This document shows positions 26,201 to 41,200 of a stretch of DNA of 64,000 bases, in pieces. A model generated the notes under the pieces. The model was not told the origin of the DNA. It searched no databases and saw only the letters and a list, made by a program, of their open reading frames with translations. The DNA comes from Arenicola marina (taxonomy: Eukaryota; Annelida; Polychaeta; Arenicolidae), in assembly GCA_964019135.1 (NCBI GenBank), contig OZ025256.1:15941911-16005910 (forward strand), in the 5' to 3' direction. A program made the position numbers and the translations under genes. Each line of letters opens with the position of its first letter. The first letter of the stretch is position 1.

Positions 26201-29200
26201 CACCACGCCTACCCGCCCCTGGAATTCCGCATGAATATTTGGCCCCTTCGATCCAAATTGGACCTCCCAGATACAGATTTGAACCCTCAGATCCAAAATT
26301 GACCTCTCAGATCCAGATTGACCCCTAAGATCCCGGAGACACCCATAGATGGAAACAACCGAACGCCCCACCCCTGCGTTCCTTCCCCGTAAATACACAC
26401 ACACATATTTGAGCAGTACTCCACCCTGAAAGGCGGCACGGCTTATTGCTCACGATGAGTAGAGCTTACTGCTCAAATATGTAGCCTCATAGAGTCCCAT
26501 GTTAAAGTTTCTTTTTCAAGTTAAACTATTTTTTAGCGACCAAACTTCTTAATCGATTTTGATGCAAATTGGCACAGAGTGAGAAACGCCAGAGGACAAT
26601 AAGTGTATTTTTTTCCAAAGGGCTAGCTCCAAAACTGTTTCTGTAGTAAGCATTTTGTCGATTATTGGCCCTATCTTCCAATGGTTAAGGAAAAAGGAAA
26701 AAGATCCTGTGACCTTGACCTTTGACCTTCATACCCCGCTAACAAACTTGACCGAGCCATGTCGGATACCTAGCGATGGGTGAAGTTATACGACAAAATG
26801 TTGCGTTTTGCGACAGACAGACACACACAGACAAACGGACAAACTGATAGATTCCTCCAATCAAAGATTTCCGTCATAATAAGCGTACTAACAATGGTGA
26901 CCATATCGAGTTGACATAATGCTACTCATTTTACTCGTTATACCTTTCCCGGATTGAATCACAGTTTTTTATGATTAATCGAATAATCAATTTGACGCTT
27001 GGTGTTGAAGGCCCTGATTTGCTATCATGTTCAGTATTTTCATTATTGTTCCTGATGACTGGAGTGCCACTCACCGCAATCCCTCTCGTCCGACCCGTCC
27101 CCACAGTCATTGCCCCCATTACAGACGTATGATGAATTAACACACGTGCCAGAGTCGCAGAGGAACTGGTCGGACGAACACGTGATGTCTGTCACCGTAG
27201 GAGAAACAAACATGTCGGGATTAGGACGATTAGGTTGGTTAATTCCAAATACATGTTTTAAATGTGCGCTAGGGTGCCTTTATTTTCCACATAAAAAATA
27301 TATATATTGCATATATTAAATATTACCGAAAAGATAATTAAGCCCATTATCAGCCCATTAGGCGGGCGGTGCTCGGTTCGAGCCCCACCTGCGCAAATGT
27401 CTATGTTTGCGTAGGATAGAGATCCCACGTTTTTCTTCCCATAGAGTAGAGGGTTACTCGCGAAGATATGGTTCATCACTGACTATTGCCGTAATATATA
27501 TCCCCAACAGGAGCGTACGACTTCTTAAACCAACCAATCGACTTACTGCAATCCTTCTCTTCACTGCCATCACTGCAGTGTGACCAGCCATCGCATACCA
27601 GGATGTCCGGGATGCACATACGGCTATCACAACGGGTCCAGGAACCGGGATTTGACCCATCCAGTAGAGATATCAGCTGCGCAATATGAAGATCCGAAGG
27701 TGGGCAATCTGCGACGATATATCAGCCAAGCTAAGAACAATGGTAATATAAGTGTACCAATGAATGGTAGTTTGTTGTAACCTTTCTTGTATAAATTAAT
27801 GTACTCGGTTGATATAAATAAATAACCTCTTCAAAAAGCAACACCACAGGAAACAATGACAACGAAAAGCAAATATGCATGGTAATTGTGGAGGTGCAGT
27901 CTGATTTGTTTAATTGTGTTTTGGTATTGAAACAACTATATAATGAAAAACCAAACACACGTGCTGATAGACCGAACACTCAGAGGATAATTAAGCGGTT
28001 GTCGGTTAAGTCATTTACCGCAATTAGCCTCGTCACTTTGATCGGGACAATCCGGTAAATAGTCGCAGACATAATGTGGCGGGACACAGCTTCCGCTACC
28101 GCACTGGAACCAGCCAGGTGGACAACCTGGAACAACAATAATTGACAGTTAAAACAAGCATGCAGAGGAAACACAAATTATCAGTAGCAACAAAAGATAA
28201 ACATTCGAGTGATGATTTGACATAACTCAACAATTGATGAATATTCAAATATGGCAAAATAGCTACATTTAGCTACTCACGAAACATTACCTTCTTGTTC
28301 TGACACCGAGAAGAACTGCCTGGCAAAAGGGTAGTACAGTCACTACGGGATCTGATCGAGATCTCACGAGACAGGAATACTTATGCTCTACGTCAATGCC
28401 TGACGTCAACGGCTTGTATGTGGTACCTGCCTTTCCGGTTGTTAGCCTTCACTCGCTTCACACACAACATCGGCTAACGCTGTCATTGGATGAACAACTA
28501 ACCACTGAAGTTATGTGCCGAATTATAACCATCCGAGTAGATTTATATTATATATGAGCGGTTAGACAGTTGATGCCGTTGTTTCATGAGTGACTGTCAG
28601 TGTCAGGCGATCTAATGTGCTGCGCGGGGGTTTCCATGTCATATGACGTAATAATCGGCATGACTCGCATGTCTGCGCGGTATCTATGGTTACGCAACAA
28701 CTCTTCTTATATGGACTGACCCGGCGACGACAATGGTGCTCCGTTTGTCGCAGAAATGTAAACATTGACGATTTGCCTCAAAATACAACCCTTCCAACAG
28801 TATCATTGAAAGGACCACATGCATTATGGAGAGATAAATATCTTATCTTCAACTATATTATGGTTTGTAGTTAGGGATGTCTGGACCAAAGCAAACAAAA
28901 ATAGTTTCACACCCACTCGATTCTTTACGCACAGACAGCGTAGCCGGCATGTTACCAACATTCAAACGTTGACTAAAATGAGTGCGCGTCACGCAGCTGT
29001 AGCAAGGCACCAGCGTGATGCGCACTCGTTCTAAGGGCACGTTTTTTTGGGGGTTCCCAAAGGACCTGAACCGGAAATAGAGCCCGCGAGAATTGTACAG
29101 CTCTATAGATGAACGAGAGCACACTCTGTCCCATGGCATAGTTTTAGACCTGTTGGTCCATTTGGGAATCCTCACGCGGTACAAAACTTTACATATAGTT

Positions 29201-32200
29201 CTAGGTCTGGGGCCAAGAAACTCCAATGAAGTTTTGCGGGAATACCTCAAATTGTTCAAAATTGTTTTGACTTAGTTAAATTTAGTTACAATAAATGACC
29301 CAGTTCCTTAAATTTTGACCGTTTTAGACATAAATCATCTTGAGCATAATATATAAGCCAAATCGCATACGCACCTGGGGTGCACCCGGTTTCACTCTCG
29401 TCGCTTCCATCCTGGCAATCGAGTACGCCGTCACACCACCTGGTGGCGGGGAGGCATAGTCCCGAGTCACACGAGGCGTTGAAGCGTCTGTCGTGTGTGA
29501 ACCGGAAGAGGTCGTCAAATGCTAACGTTGTCCATCGGTTCTCCGGAGCATTGCATTCGCCACCTGCAAACGCGAAGGAATAAGTAGATGAATAGCTGAA
29601 TGGATTGATGCCTCGTTTGTGCACACATGATTTAATCCGGGCCAAAGAACCTCTGGGACAATGAGACGAATGGATCTATGCCACTTTAGTGCAAAACAAG
29701 GGCTAACTCGGACCAAGGAATCTCTGGAGCAATGAGACAAATGAATTGATGGCTCGTTAGTGCCGGCATGGGCTAAGGACACTCTGGAACAATGACGCGA
29801 TCGGTTCTATGCCACTTTAGTGCACACATGGGGTAACCCGGGCCAAAGAACTTCTGAGACAATGAGATGAATGGATCTATGCCACTTTACTGTACACGTG
29901 ATTTACCCCGGACCAAAGAACCTCTGGAACAATAAGGCGAATGGATTGATGCCACTTCAGCGCACACAAATCTAATAAATATTTCGTAGACGCAAACAAA
30001 TACATAGGCCGACAAGACGACATTCCAGATTAACAGCAAATGAAAGAAACTATACTTTATCACAAAGACCATAAATCCGTTATGGCTATAAAGGAAGGTA
30101 AGTAATGCCCTGCGAAAGCAGGGTATTACTTACCTTACGAAAACTTTCGGGCAATAAGTGGCCACGACATATACACCGCACGTAATGTCATTGATGTGTC
30201 GACAGCTGGTGGCTAAGGCAAGATATATCATCAAGTTAGCTGCTGCCATGTTCTGTGGGGCCATTAAGGTGTGTCTTAACTATAACGATTAAAAGTAATG
30301 TGTTTTGAAATATTTGAAATACGCTGAGGCCACTTAATGACGCGCTTCGTTGAAGATTCCAAAGAGGCACTATAAAAGTCGCCACGGAAACTGTATGAGA
30401 CGAGGACGAAATCTATGCATATTCCTTACCTATGAACTGAGGCACGCCTGAACAATCGTTTATCCGATCTGTAGTTAGATTTATATTCTCACAATACATG
30501 ACCTGCCATGCTATTTAATAGAGCAGACGATGTTGGTTTTATCGTTCTCTTGTCAGTCGTGCAAAGGTAAAGGCCATCCAACTGCCACCTGATTGGTTCA
30601 AAATCTAGGTCAGGTGGGCAAAGTCTATCGCGTCATTTGACGAGGGTACCGAGGTTCAATGCAATGGTCAGGGGGTAGTGGTTGATCTGATGTACCTATG
30701 ACCCCTTACAAAGATGTAAATGGTATCACCCAGTGACGTCACAGTAAACAGTGAATGGCGCCATCAAGCCGATCGGCTGCTTCAAAGTGCAGCAAAGCAA
30801 CATTTGCTTATAGTTTATTTGCAAGTGTCTCAGGAAACGTTGACATAGTTGACATACACTTATTAGGTCCCGACTTGAAGTTCACACAGGAAGTATGTTT
30901 TTCCTCAAATCAGTGAATTTTTTCTCGTAAACGGGAAATGTCGTTGTCCGGAGAGTTTCCGTTGCGACTATAGATAATAATCAAGCTATGGGAGCCATAC
31001 TCATGGACCTCTACAAAGCATTGCAGATATCATGAGTTGCAAAGATGCTAATCTATAATTTTCGATTTTATTCCCAATTTCTGAATTCAGTATAGAAAAA
31101 TCATATAACTTTTACACTATTTTAATATTTGTAGTACTTACATTGAGTTTGGGATTCATCGGACAAATCTTGGCAGTTAATGCGGCCGTCGCAGACGAGT
31201 CTCGAATTGATGCATTTGTCATCACAGGGGAAGAATCCATCGGAACATGCTGGAATATTGACCAAAATATATTGTAACTGTCCTGTCACATAATCTCATT
31301 TACCATAGCGTTAACGTATTAACGCATGCCATGTAAACATAGGCAAGCAGGTATATGTACTATTCAATGTTGTTTATCAGGGCAGTCGAACCAATACAAT
31401 ATGCATATCTTCTTAACACCATTATTAGTATCAGTCATAAGCGCAAATGCTGTGACGCAAATCGTATCACTTGAAATCTAACACAGCTGCAAAATCCATC
31501 GTCTTTCGCAGACGGACGGATGCCAACCAACCAGTATATATATATATATCAGTATATCGTGACCATGAAACGTGACACGCGCAGCCAGGCAACTAGGCGT
31601 CTAGGCGGGTCGTTTAAAGTGATAACCATAATTATTTTATACGTGACGTCATGTATCATTGTTCTACGCCTTAATACGACCATGTAACAGTGGAAATCTT
31701 GGCGGTCTACGTAAAAGATTTTCTCGAGAACTTCTCGAAAATAAGGTCTGGGTTCAAAGTTGTGTGGAATCCCCTTTCACATCTTAAGACCCCACTGGAA
31801 GCCCAACATGGGGGGGATCTTCTGTAAAGTACCCGGAGGCTAAAGCGGTGATCGTCCATGGGGTGATGGTCCGCCTTCAGATCCAACTACTGTATGTTTA
31901 CTAGTAAGTTAACAGCAAGAAATGTATGCATGCCAAACGATTCACATTTGTACTGAAGAAAAAAGCCCTGTGTGAACTTGCTATATATATATATATATAT
32001 ATACAGGCAGCAGATACCAGTCATATTAAAATCAGCTCACGTTGTGTGCAGTTTTGCTCGTCTGAGAAGTCGGGACAGTCACAACGGCCGTCGCACACCT
32101 TAGCGTGGTTAAAACACATTCCCATCGTGCAGCGGAATTCTTCACATTCTGTAGAGGAACATCGAAAACACAAACACAAGAGAATTATAGTATACAAAAG

Positions 32201-35200
32201 CAGAGAATTATATTGTAAAATGCCACAGAACTGTATTGTAAAATTAAACAGAATTATATTGTAAAATTCCACAGAATTATATTGTAAAATTCCACAGAAA
32301 TATATTGTAAAATTCCACAGAATTATATCGTAAAATTCCACAGAATTATATTGTAAAATTCCACAGAATTATCTTGTAAAATTCCACAGAATTATATTGT
32401 AAAATAGTTTTCACTCTATGTAGGGTATAGAAAACTCATTGAAGGTGTCAAATGGTACAAACATACAATATAAAGTACATAATACATAATGTGGCGTCAA
32501 ATACATGTTATTCAAATTCTCTCTTGCGAAAGGTCATACATACTAATTCTGACAGTTTATTCTGGTAGAATTTCTTGACTTTAGTAGTTTCAAAAATTGA
32601 GGCCTGGTTGGTCGTTTCCAATAGTAATTTGATATCAGGTTTGCTCTAAATAACTGTGCATCTGACATTCAAGGGCGAAGTGGTATTCGTCAGCCACCGT
32701 AATACTCTTATCAACCTTCCGCCTTTACGAAATAGCATCATATATTGTTTTCACTCTTGACCGCTAGCTTCTATTGAGTGCAAAATCGTTGTAAGATATC
32801 TAGTTATTCATGTAGATCATCCTGCGATTCGCATATAAAAACAGCGTTATCAGCATAAAGCAATAGAACCGGTTTCATTTACCTTACAGAGATACCTTCA
32901 ACTCCATGTCTCCTACTATATTCCTCATTAATGTCATTAATGTACAAGGTAAATAAGAAGGGAGATAGTCTCACTTAGGCGAAATCCACTGGTGGAATCA
33001 AAACCTCAGAGGCCGTTTCATCAAGGTTTAAGATTTTGCACTTTGACATCTTCATACATATACTGTATAACATTTAACAGTTGTTCCCTAATTCCATAGC
33101 TTAGACCATAAACAGTGTCTATTTATTCTAAACAAAGCTTGTCTGAAATCAACGAAAGCACAATATAAGCGATGTTGCACCGCATGAGATTTGAAGGTTT
33201 GAAGGCTTTTAAAGGACAAATATTGAAAAAAATATTGCTATGGAATGTGCGATATCCCGCTTGTGCTTCTAATTAGATGCCATATTCACCAGCTGACTGA
33301 TCCAAACAACGATCTACAACTCCCTGCTGCAAAATACATTATTTGATAACGGAAAGTCCCCTTTTCTCTTCTAGAGGTCGTTGACAAAGCCACCCGTGCA
33401 CGTTTCATAGGTGAATTCACCATACAACAAGAAACCTCCCCATATCTGCTTCATTGTATTTACATGCACATGTACGCCATCATAGCTCTCGTGACATAGT
33501 GATCCGCGTAGTGTCCTGGGTCCTGATTGGTTGATAGGAGTCCAGGGGACGTAAATATCCACCGAAAGTTCAATTATGGGCGACAATAGTTTTTTTTTTT
33601 TCTCTGCGAATTCGAAATTATATATATATTTTTAGGGATCGTATCTTATTAAAAACCTGGAACGGCGTGGTAGTCATCCAATCAACTGCGTCGCTACGGT
33701 CACGTCGCCCCATTTTATCCTCATATTTTTATCACTAATTCCACAATAGTAACATTAAAGCAATAAAGTATTCTTCGTGAAGAACGCGAATGTTAAATAT
33801 CATTAGTCTGGCATCCGTGCAATCCTCTTCACAATGGGTGCGAGTCTTGGAGTCTTAACTTAATGAATTTAATGAAATAAATTAATAATCATGCGTATAA
33901 TAAAAACGATATAATCCTCACCGCATTCGCTTTCATCCTTGAAGTCCTTGCAGTCAAGGATGCCGTCACACACACGGCTTCCTGTGAGACACTCTCCATC
34001 ACAGCGTCGCTGATTGGGGGCGCATCGAGCATAGGCTGTAATATGTAACAGATTGTTAGCAGATATATCATATAATTTTAATCCACTACGGTTGACGTGT
34101 TAACATTTTTAATGTTCGAAGCACTGGCCCACAACTGCTACTGCTACTCGTTCAAATTTACCAAAGTTACATAAAATGTTATGTTATTTCATCAAACTGT
34201 TCAGTCTTAATCTGTAGACTGAAAACAGGTTCTTTTGAGATCATCCATGTAATTATTCAACCAATTTTCCCACAGTACAGGCGGTTCCACTTATAGCGGT
34301 ATATCAGAGTATGCAACCATCATCGTATCGCACATGATTCAGGAAACGAAGCTCCTCTAAATGACTGGATGGCAGTCATTTAATCATTTAGATTAACTCA
34401 TAAATATGATATTATGGAAATCTGGAAGCACGTCCTCGACACATTGTATGCATGTGTGCGAAATAGATATGTGATGCTAGGTAAAAACCGGTAGCGCCAT
34501 CAACATTTTGATGACGTAGTTCACATAGAGGCCACTTGAACACACGATTTGGCCCAAAATGTTGGCTTAACACCATACTCAGTTATTTATTGCATAAGGA
34601 TATGTATTCTGGTCCACCAAGAATCTTAATACATAATTTTGACGTGATCACTTACATGTGTATTCGTTGCTGAAAACCTCGCAAAATAAGTACATTTTGT
34701 AAAAAAAACTACTATTTACTTTTAAAGCCATGACGATCTCCAAGAAAATATAGCAGGAGCGAAATGTCCTTACGTTTCCCGCAGTCAGAAGGCTCGTCGC
34801 TCGCATCCGGGCAATCACGTCGGCCATCGCACCAACTGGATTCGTCCAAACATATTCCGAAATCGCAGCTGAACTGGGTCGACGTACAATCTACAAATTT
34901 AAATAATACTGAATATAGAGGGCTTATGCAAGTTCCATTTAAGCGCCAGGCTATAAGCTGCCATTGTTGGCTCTTTATCACACTAATTTACGGATGTTTA
35001 AGGCAATTAATTTCAGGGATGATTAAGTGATAAAAATAGATAACGTTTGCATTACTCAGGCCACATTATGTATTTTGACATGGTTTGGGCAGAAACCTGT
35101 TCTTATAACTTTAATTTTCATTTTCAGAATCCATAATACTTACTCCCACAGTCCAGTTCATCGGACAGATCTGCACAATCGACGTGTCCATCACACAACT

Positions 35201-38200
35201 GTTCTGAACTAAAGCAGACCAGTTCATCATTGGTCGCGTTACAGGCCTTCTCGTCACCGAGGCATTCTGAAACAAGGTCAATCACATGACGTTAATTTCT
35301 TTTTCAACAAAAGTTAAGCATTGAATCAGCGTGGCAGCACACATCTGGCGGGAATGAGTAATTGAGAATTGAAAAGGATTTCAGAAGCAGACGCATTCCA
35401 AAACCATCCGGCGATAGAGGGCACCACCAGGCGATGGAAAGCACCACCAGGCGATAGTAGGCACCACCAGGCGATAGAAGGCACCACCAGGCGATAGAAG
35501 GCACCACCAGGTGATAGCAGGCACCACCAGGCGATAGAAGGCATCACCAGGCGATAGAAGGCACCACCAGGCGATAGTAGGCACCACCAGGCGATAGAAG
35601 GCACCACCAGGCGATAGAAGGCACCACCAGGTGATAGCAGGCACCACCAGGCGATAGAAGGCATCACCAGGCGATAGCAGGCACCATCAGGCGATAGAGG
35701 GCACCACTAGGCGATAGAAGGCACCACCAGGCAATAGCAGGCACCACCAGGCGATAGAAGGCACCACCAGGCGATAGAAGGCACCACCAGGCGATAGAAG
35801 GCACCACCAGGTGATAGCAGGCACCACCAGGCGATAGAAGGCACCACCAGGCGATAGAAGGCACCACCAGGCGATAGTAGGCACCACCAGGCGATAGAAG
35901 GCACCACCAGGCGATAGAAGGCACCACCAGGTTATAGCAGGCACCACCAGGCGATAGAAGGCATCACCAGGCGATAGCAGGCACCATCAGGCGATAGAGG
36001 GCACCACTAGGCGATAGAAGGCACCACCAGGCAATAGCAGGCACCACCAGGCGATAGAAGGCACCACCAGGCAAGCAGGCACCACCAGGCGATAGAAGGC
36101 ACCACCAGGCGATAGCAGGCACCACCAGGCGATAGAAGGCACCACCAGGCGATAGCAGGCACCACCAGGCGATAGAAAGTACCATCCGACGATACAAGGC
36201 ACCACCAGGCGATAGCAGGCACCACCAGGCGATAGCAGCCACCACCAGACGATAGAGGGCACCACCAGGCGATAGCAGGCACCAACAGGCGACATAAAGC
36301 ACCATCCGACGATAGAAGGCAGCACCCGGCGATAGTCCAGTTCATCGGAAAGATCTGCACAATCGACATGTCGATCACACAACTGTTCTGAACTAAACCA
36401 GATCAGTTCCTCACTGGTCGTGTTACAGGCCTGCTCGTCACCGAGGCATTCTAAAACAAGGTCAGTCACATGATGCAAGTTGCTTTGTCAACAAAAAGTA
36501 AGCATTAAACCAGCGTTGCTGCACACATTTGGCGAGAAGGGGTCGAGAAGTATTTCAGAAGCAGGCGCATTCCACCACCACCAGGCAATCAAGGGCCAGT
36601 TGGCGCAATGTATTTACGGATGAATAAAACCTTTATTTAGGTTGCAAACAGTCGTTTTCCTTATGGTAGTCACTCTGAAGGAAAACGCCCACTCATATTC
36701 TGTTTTCTAAGACTAGTGTTGTTCAAGCTAACTTATAACTAATTGACTTGTCATTTTCTATATGCAGATAATATATCATTATATATTAATGTAACGGTAG
36801 CTCGAAACAGGACCTTAGGAAAAGCAAGTGGGCTGAAAAGTTCACCGCGCATGTGCACACTTTGGCCCCATGTCAGGCTCTCTTGTAACGCAGGGGGGCT
36901 AGTTTGGTCTCCATCGGGAGTCGAACTAACAATCTCCTGATTTTGAGTCAGCTACTATACCTCTTCGGCTAAATGGGGGAATCCCTCTAGCCAAGGTTAG
37001 TAAATTTGACTCAGTGCTACATTAAATTGTTGTATGATTATATATATATAGTTCTTGCGACCCTCCCGTTCGCTTGTTTACAATTTGTTAAAAGAATAAC
37101 TTTTAAGGGATGGCAAACCCATACAGCAGCGGCGTAGGAAGCATTTGAACTACTATTGCGTAAAAGTTAACAATGGTGGATGCAAGATCTTGAAATCTAC
37201 TTGTTTGGGTGATATCAGTGGGATGCAGTATCTATTCATACCAACGATGGAATGCGACTAGAACCAACGTGTGAAATCAACTCACATCAACGTCATGTAT
37301 TATTATCATTATTATTATTTTTACTATTATTATTATTATACATGATGCATATTCCGTCCGACGTCTTTACACTCGCAATAGGCGATCTCAATAGATCATA
37401 TTAGATTATTACACTACGAGGCGCCACAAAATCTACAATCCATATTGGATATTACTTTGGCTTCTGCGATAGGTCAAATGGCGTCACCACCAGGCAATAG
37501 AAGGCACCGACAGGCAATAGAAGGCACCACCAGGCGATGGAAGGCACCACCAGGCGATGGAAGGGGCACCACCCGGCGGTAGAAGGCACTGCTAGACGAT
37601 GGAAATCACCATCAGGCTATCGAGGATGGCGGTAGAAGGAACCACCAGGCGACAGCAGGCAACACCAGGCGATAGAAGGCACAACCAGGCGATGGAAGGC
37701 ACCGCTAGACGATGGAAATCATTATCAGTCTATCGAGGATGGCGGTAGAAGGAACCACCGGGAGATAGAAGGCACTACCAGGCGATGGAAGACACCACCA
37801 GGCGATAGCAGGCACCACCAGGCGACGGAAGGCGCCAGCAGGCGATAGAAGGCACAAGCAGGCGATAGAAGGCACTACCAGGCGATGGAAGACCCCACCA
37901 GGTGACAGAAGGCACCACCCGGCGATAGAAGGCACCGCTCGGCGATAGAAGGCACCAGCAGGCGATGGAAGACGCCAGCAGGCGATGGAAGGCGCCACCA
38001 GCTGATGAAAGACACCACCAGGCCATGGAAGGCACAGCCAGGCGATAGAAAGCACCACCAGGCGATAGAATACACCTCTAGGGGATAGAAGGCACCACCA
38101 GGCGACGGAAGGCGCCAATAGGGGATAAAAGGCACAACCAGGCGATAGAAGGCACTACCAGGCGATGGAAGACCCCACCAGGTGATAGAATGCACCACCA

Positions 38201-41200
38201 GGCAATAGAAGGCACCACCAGGCGATCGAAGGCACCACCAGGCGATAGAAGGCACCACAAGGCGATGGAAAACACCACCAGACCATATAAGGCACCACCT
38301 GCTGATGAAAGGCACCACCAGGCGATGGAAGACGCCAGCAGGCGATGGAAGGCCCCGCCAGCTGATGGAAGACACCTCTAGGGGATAGAAGGCACCACCA
38401 GGCGACGGAAGGCGCCACTAGGCGATAGAAGGCACAACCAGGCGATGGCAGGCACTGCCAGGCGATGGAAGACCCCACCAGGTGACAGAAGGCACCACCC
38501 GGCGATAGCAGGCACCACCAGGCGATAGAAGGCACCGCCCGGCGATAGAAGGCACCACCAGACGATGGAAGACGCCAGCAGGCGATGGAAGGCACCACCA
38601 GCTGATGAAAGGCACCACCAGGCGATGGAAGACCCCAGCAGGCGATGGAAGGCACCACCAGCTGATGAAAGACACCACCAGGCGATGGAAGGCACCACCA
38701 GGCGATGGAAGGCACACCAGGCGATAGAAGGCACCATCAGGCGATGAAAGACACCACAAAGCGATGGCAGACACCACCAGGCGATAGAAGGCACCACCAA
38801 GCGATAGAAGACACCATCAGGCGATGGAAGGCACCACCGGGCGATAGCAGGCACCATCAGGCCATGGAAAGCACTACCCGGCCATAGAGGGAACCCCCAG
38901 GCAATAGAAGGCACCACCGGGCAATAGAAGGCACCACCAGGCGATCGAAGGCACCACCAGGCGATAGAAGGCACCACAAGACGATGGAAAACACCACCAG
39001 ACCATAGAAGGCACCACCTGCTGATGAAAGGCACCACCAGGCGATGGAAGACGCCAGCAGGCGATGGAAGGCACCACCAGCTGATAGAAGACACCTCTAG
39101 GGGATAGAAGGCACCACCAGGCGACGGAAGGCGCCACTAGGCGATAGAAGGCACAACCAGGCAATGGAAGGCACTGCCAGGCGATGGAAGACCCCACCAG
39201 GTGACAGAAGGCACCACCCGGCGATAGCAGGCACCACCAGGCGATAGAAGGCACCGCCCGGCGATAGAAGGCACCACCAGGCGATGGAAGACGCCAGCAG
39301 GCGATGGAAGGCACCACCAGCTGATGAAAGGCACCACCAGGCGATGGAAGGCACCACCAGCTGATGAAAGGCACCACCAGGCGATGGAAGGCACCACCAA
39401 CTGATGAAAGACACCACCAGGCGATGGAAGGCACGACCAGGCGATGGAAGGCACACCAGGCAATGGAAGGCACCATCAGGCGATGAAAGGCACCACAAGG
39501 CGATGGCAGACACCACCAGGCGATAGAAGGCACCACCAAGCGATAGAAGACACCATCAGGCGATGGAAGGCACCACCGGGCGATAGCAGGCACCACCAGG
39601 CCATGGAAGGCACCACCCGGCCATAGAGGGAACCACCAGGCAATAGAAGGCACCACCGGGCGATAGAAGGCACCACCAGGCGATGGAAGGCACCACCGGG
39701 CAATAGAAAGCTCCACTAGGGGTTAGAAGACACCACCCGGTGATAGAGGGAACGACCAGGCAATAGAAGGCACCACCAGGCGATAGAAGGCACCACCAGG
39801 CAATAGAAGGCACCACTAGGCGATAGAAGGCACCACCAGGCGATGGAAGGCACCACCAGGCGATAGCAGGCCCCACCAGGCGATGGAAGGCATCACCAGC
39901 AGGCGATGGAAGACACCACCAGGCGATCGCAGGTACCACCAGGTGATGAAAGGCATCAGCAGGTGATGGAAGGGACCACTAGACGTTGGAAGACACGGCT
40001 GGGCGATAGAAGGAAGCGTCGGGAGGTGGAAGGGGGAATGTATTATCAATATAATGTTGCATTCACAGATATCATACATGTTGCCTTTACAGCTATGTAT
40101 TTGAATTCTGCCTACATCTGATATGGAATCACTATACACAGTCAGACTTGTCTATACTCACCGTCAGCTCCAATAAACTTGAAGGATAACTTGAGTCCGC
40201 TCTTTACAACACTATAATCCGTCACGAACTCCAGTTCTATAGACGACAACCCGGCAATGGTGTCTAGAAACAAAGCAAAGTTGACAATAAAATAGTATAA
40301 AAAAAATCATAATATTAACACACAAAAAAGATCAACATTATATCAAAATTTTCGCCAGGCATTTTAATGGGGTACAAACATTTCATGTTTCTAATGATTC
40401 AACCGGGGATCGCATTTTTTTCACATTCTTCTTGTGTTACTACAACACGCATGATTAAAAACCACTTCTGGTGTACATATGGCTTGGCATTAGCCTGGAA
40501 ATCTAGTATTAATCTCCGAAAAAAACTTCAAGATGACACCTACATAATTCTCAGGAGCCTTTGCGCCAGTCACGCTTTGCCCAAGATTGCGGATATTTGC
40601 GAAGTCATGTATGGATGACCACAAACACTTGTGTTCTGTTGCATACTTTTGTTGCCACTGTAGAAGCATTATCTGCATTCATATAACCACTATTGATGGA
40701 AGAGGCGTATGGAAAGCCATTTTAATTACACTGCTACCATATGAAGAATTTTCAAGTAATCCGAGGTAATGTTAGAGCATCAACGCAAGTTTCTAGCCAG
40801 ATAAATACGTTGAGAAATCCAGATTTGGCAAATCTTCGATAGGGTAATCAACAATCCGAGTCGTTAAAAACAACAGCGGGCTAAAATCTTACATCCGTAA
40901 TACCGTCCCACCACCAGTGCCGCTCCGGAGTAACTGTGTCTGCCATTGCTGTCAAGGATTGATAAAGAGTCAAATTCAGTTTCGGTTTCGAACGCGTGGA
41001 CCAGGATTTCGAGCCTCCCGTGTTCCAATCCTGGTGGTACCAGCATGTTGAGATGGCAGTTGTGTCCATTTCCGTAGTTGGCAGGATAATTTGGGCTCTG
41101 TATGAAACCCGATGCCACGTCGATAAATCTAGTATAGCCACAAAATACCGCCGTGATATCTGCAAGAATTGTAAGATGAGATCAAACGAAAAAGAGACAA

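Larger units (their letters stand above)
25285..27275 (-). repeat. Tandem duplication of an LDLa exon with its intron flanks
   Basis: Exons 21, 22 and 23 share about 100 bases of upstream intron (GTACGAGAAACAAA, GTTTTAAATGTG..CTC, plus-strand reading) and about 190 bases of downstream intron (ACTCGTTATAC, TTTGCTATCATGTTCAGTAT, GACTGGAGTGCCACTCAC). Exons 21 and 22 are separated by extra sequence at about 25945-26880. Confidence 0.85.

Noticed and set aside
29093-29275. Short plus-strand frames in intron 18
   Set aside because: Below the length and composition expected of real coding sequence; no similarity recognised.
36007-36478. LDLa exon at 36.4 kb reading on into the minisatellite as a real coding exon
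   Set aside because: Donor and two cysteines are missing, and the frame from exon 12 to exon 13 is intact without it.
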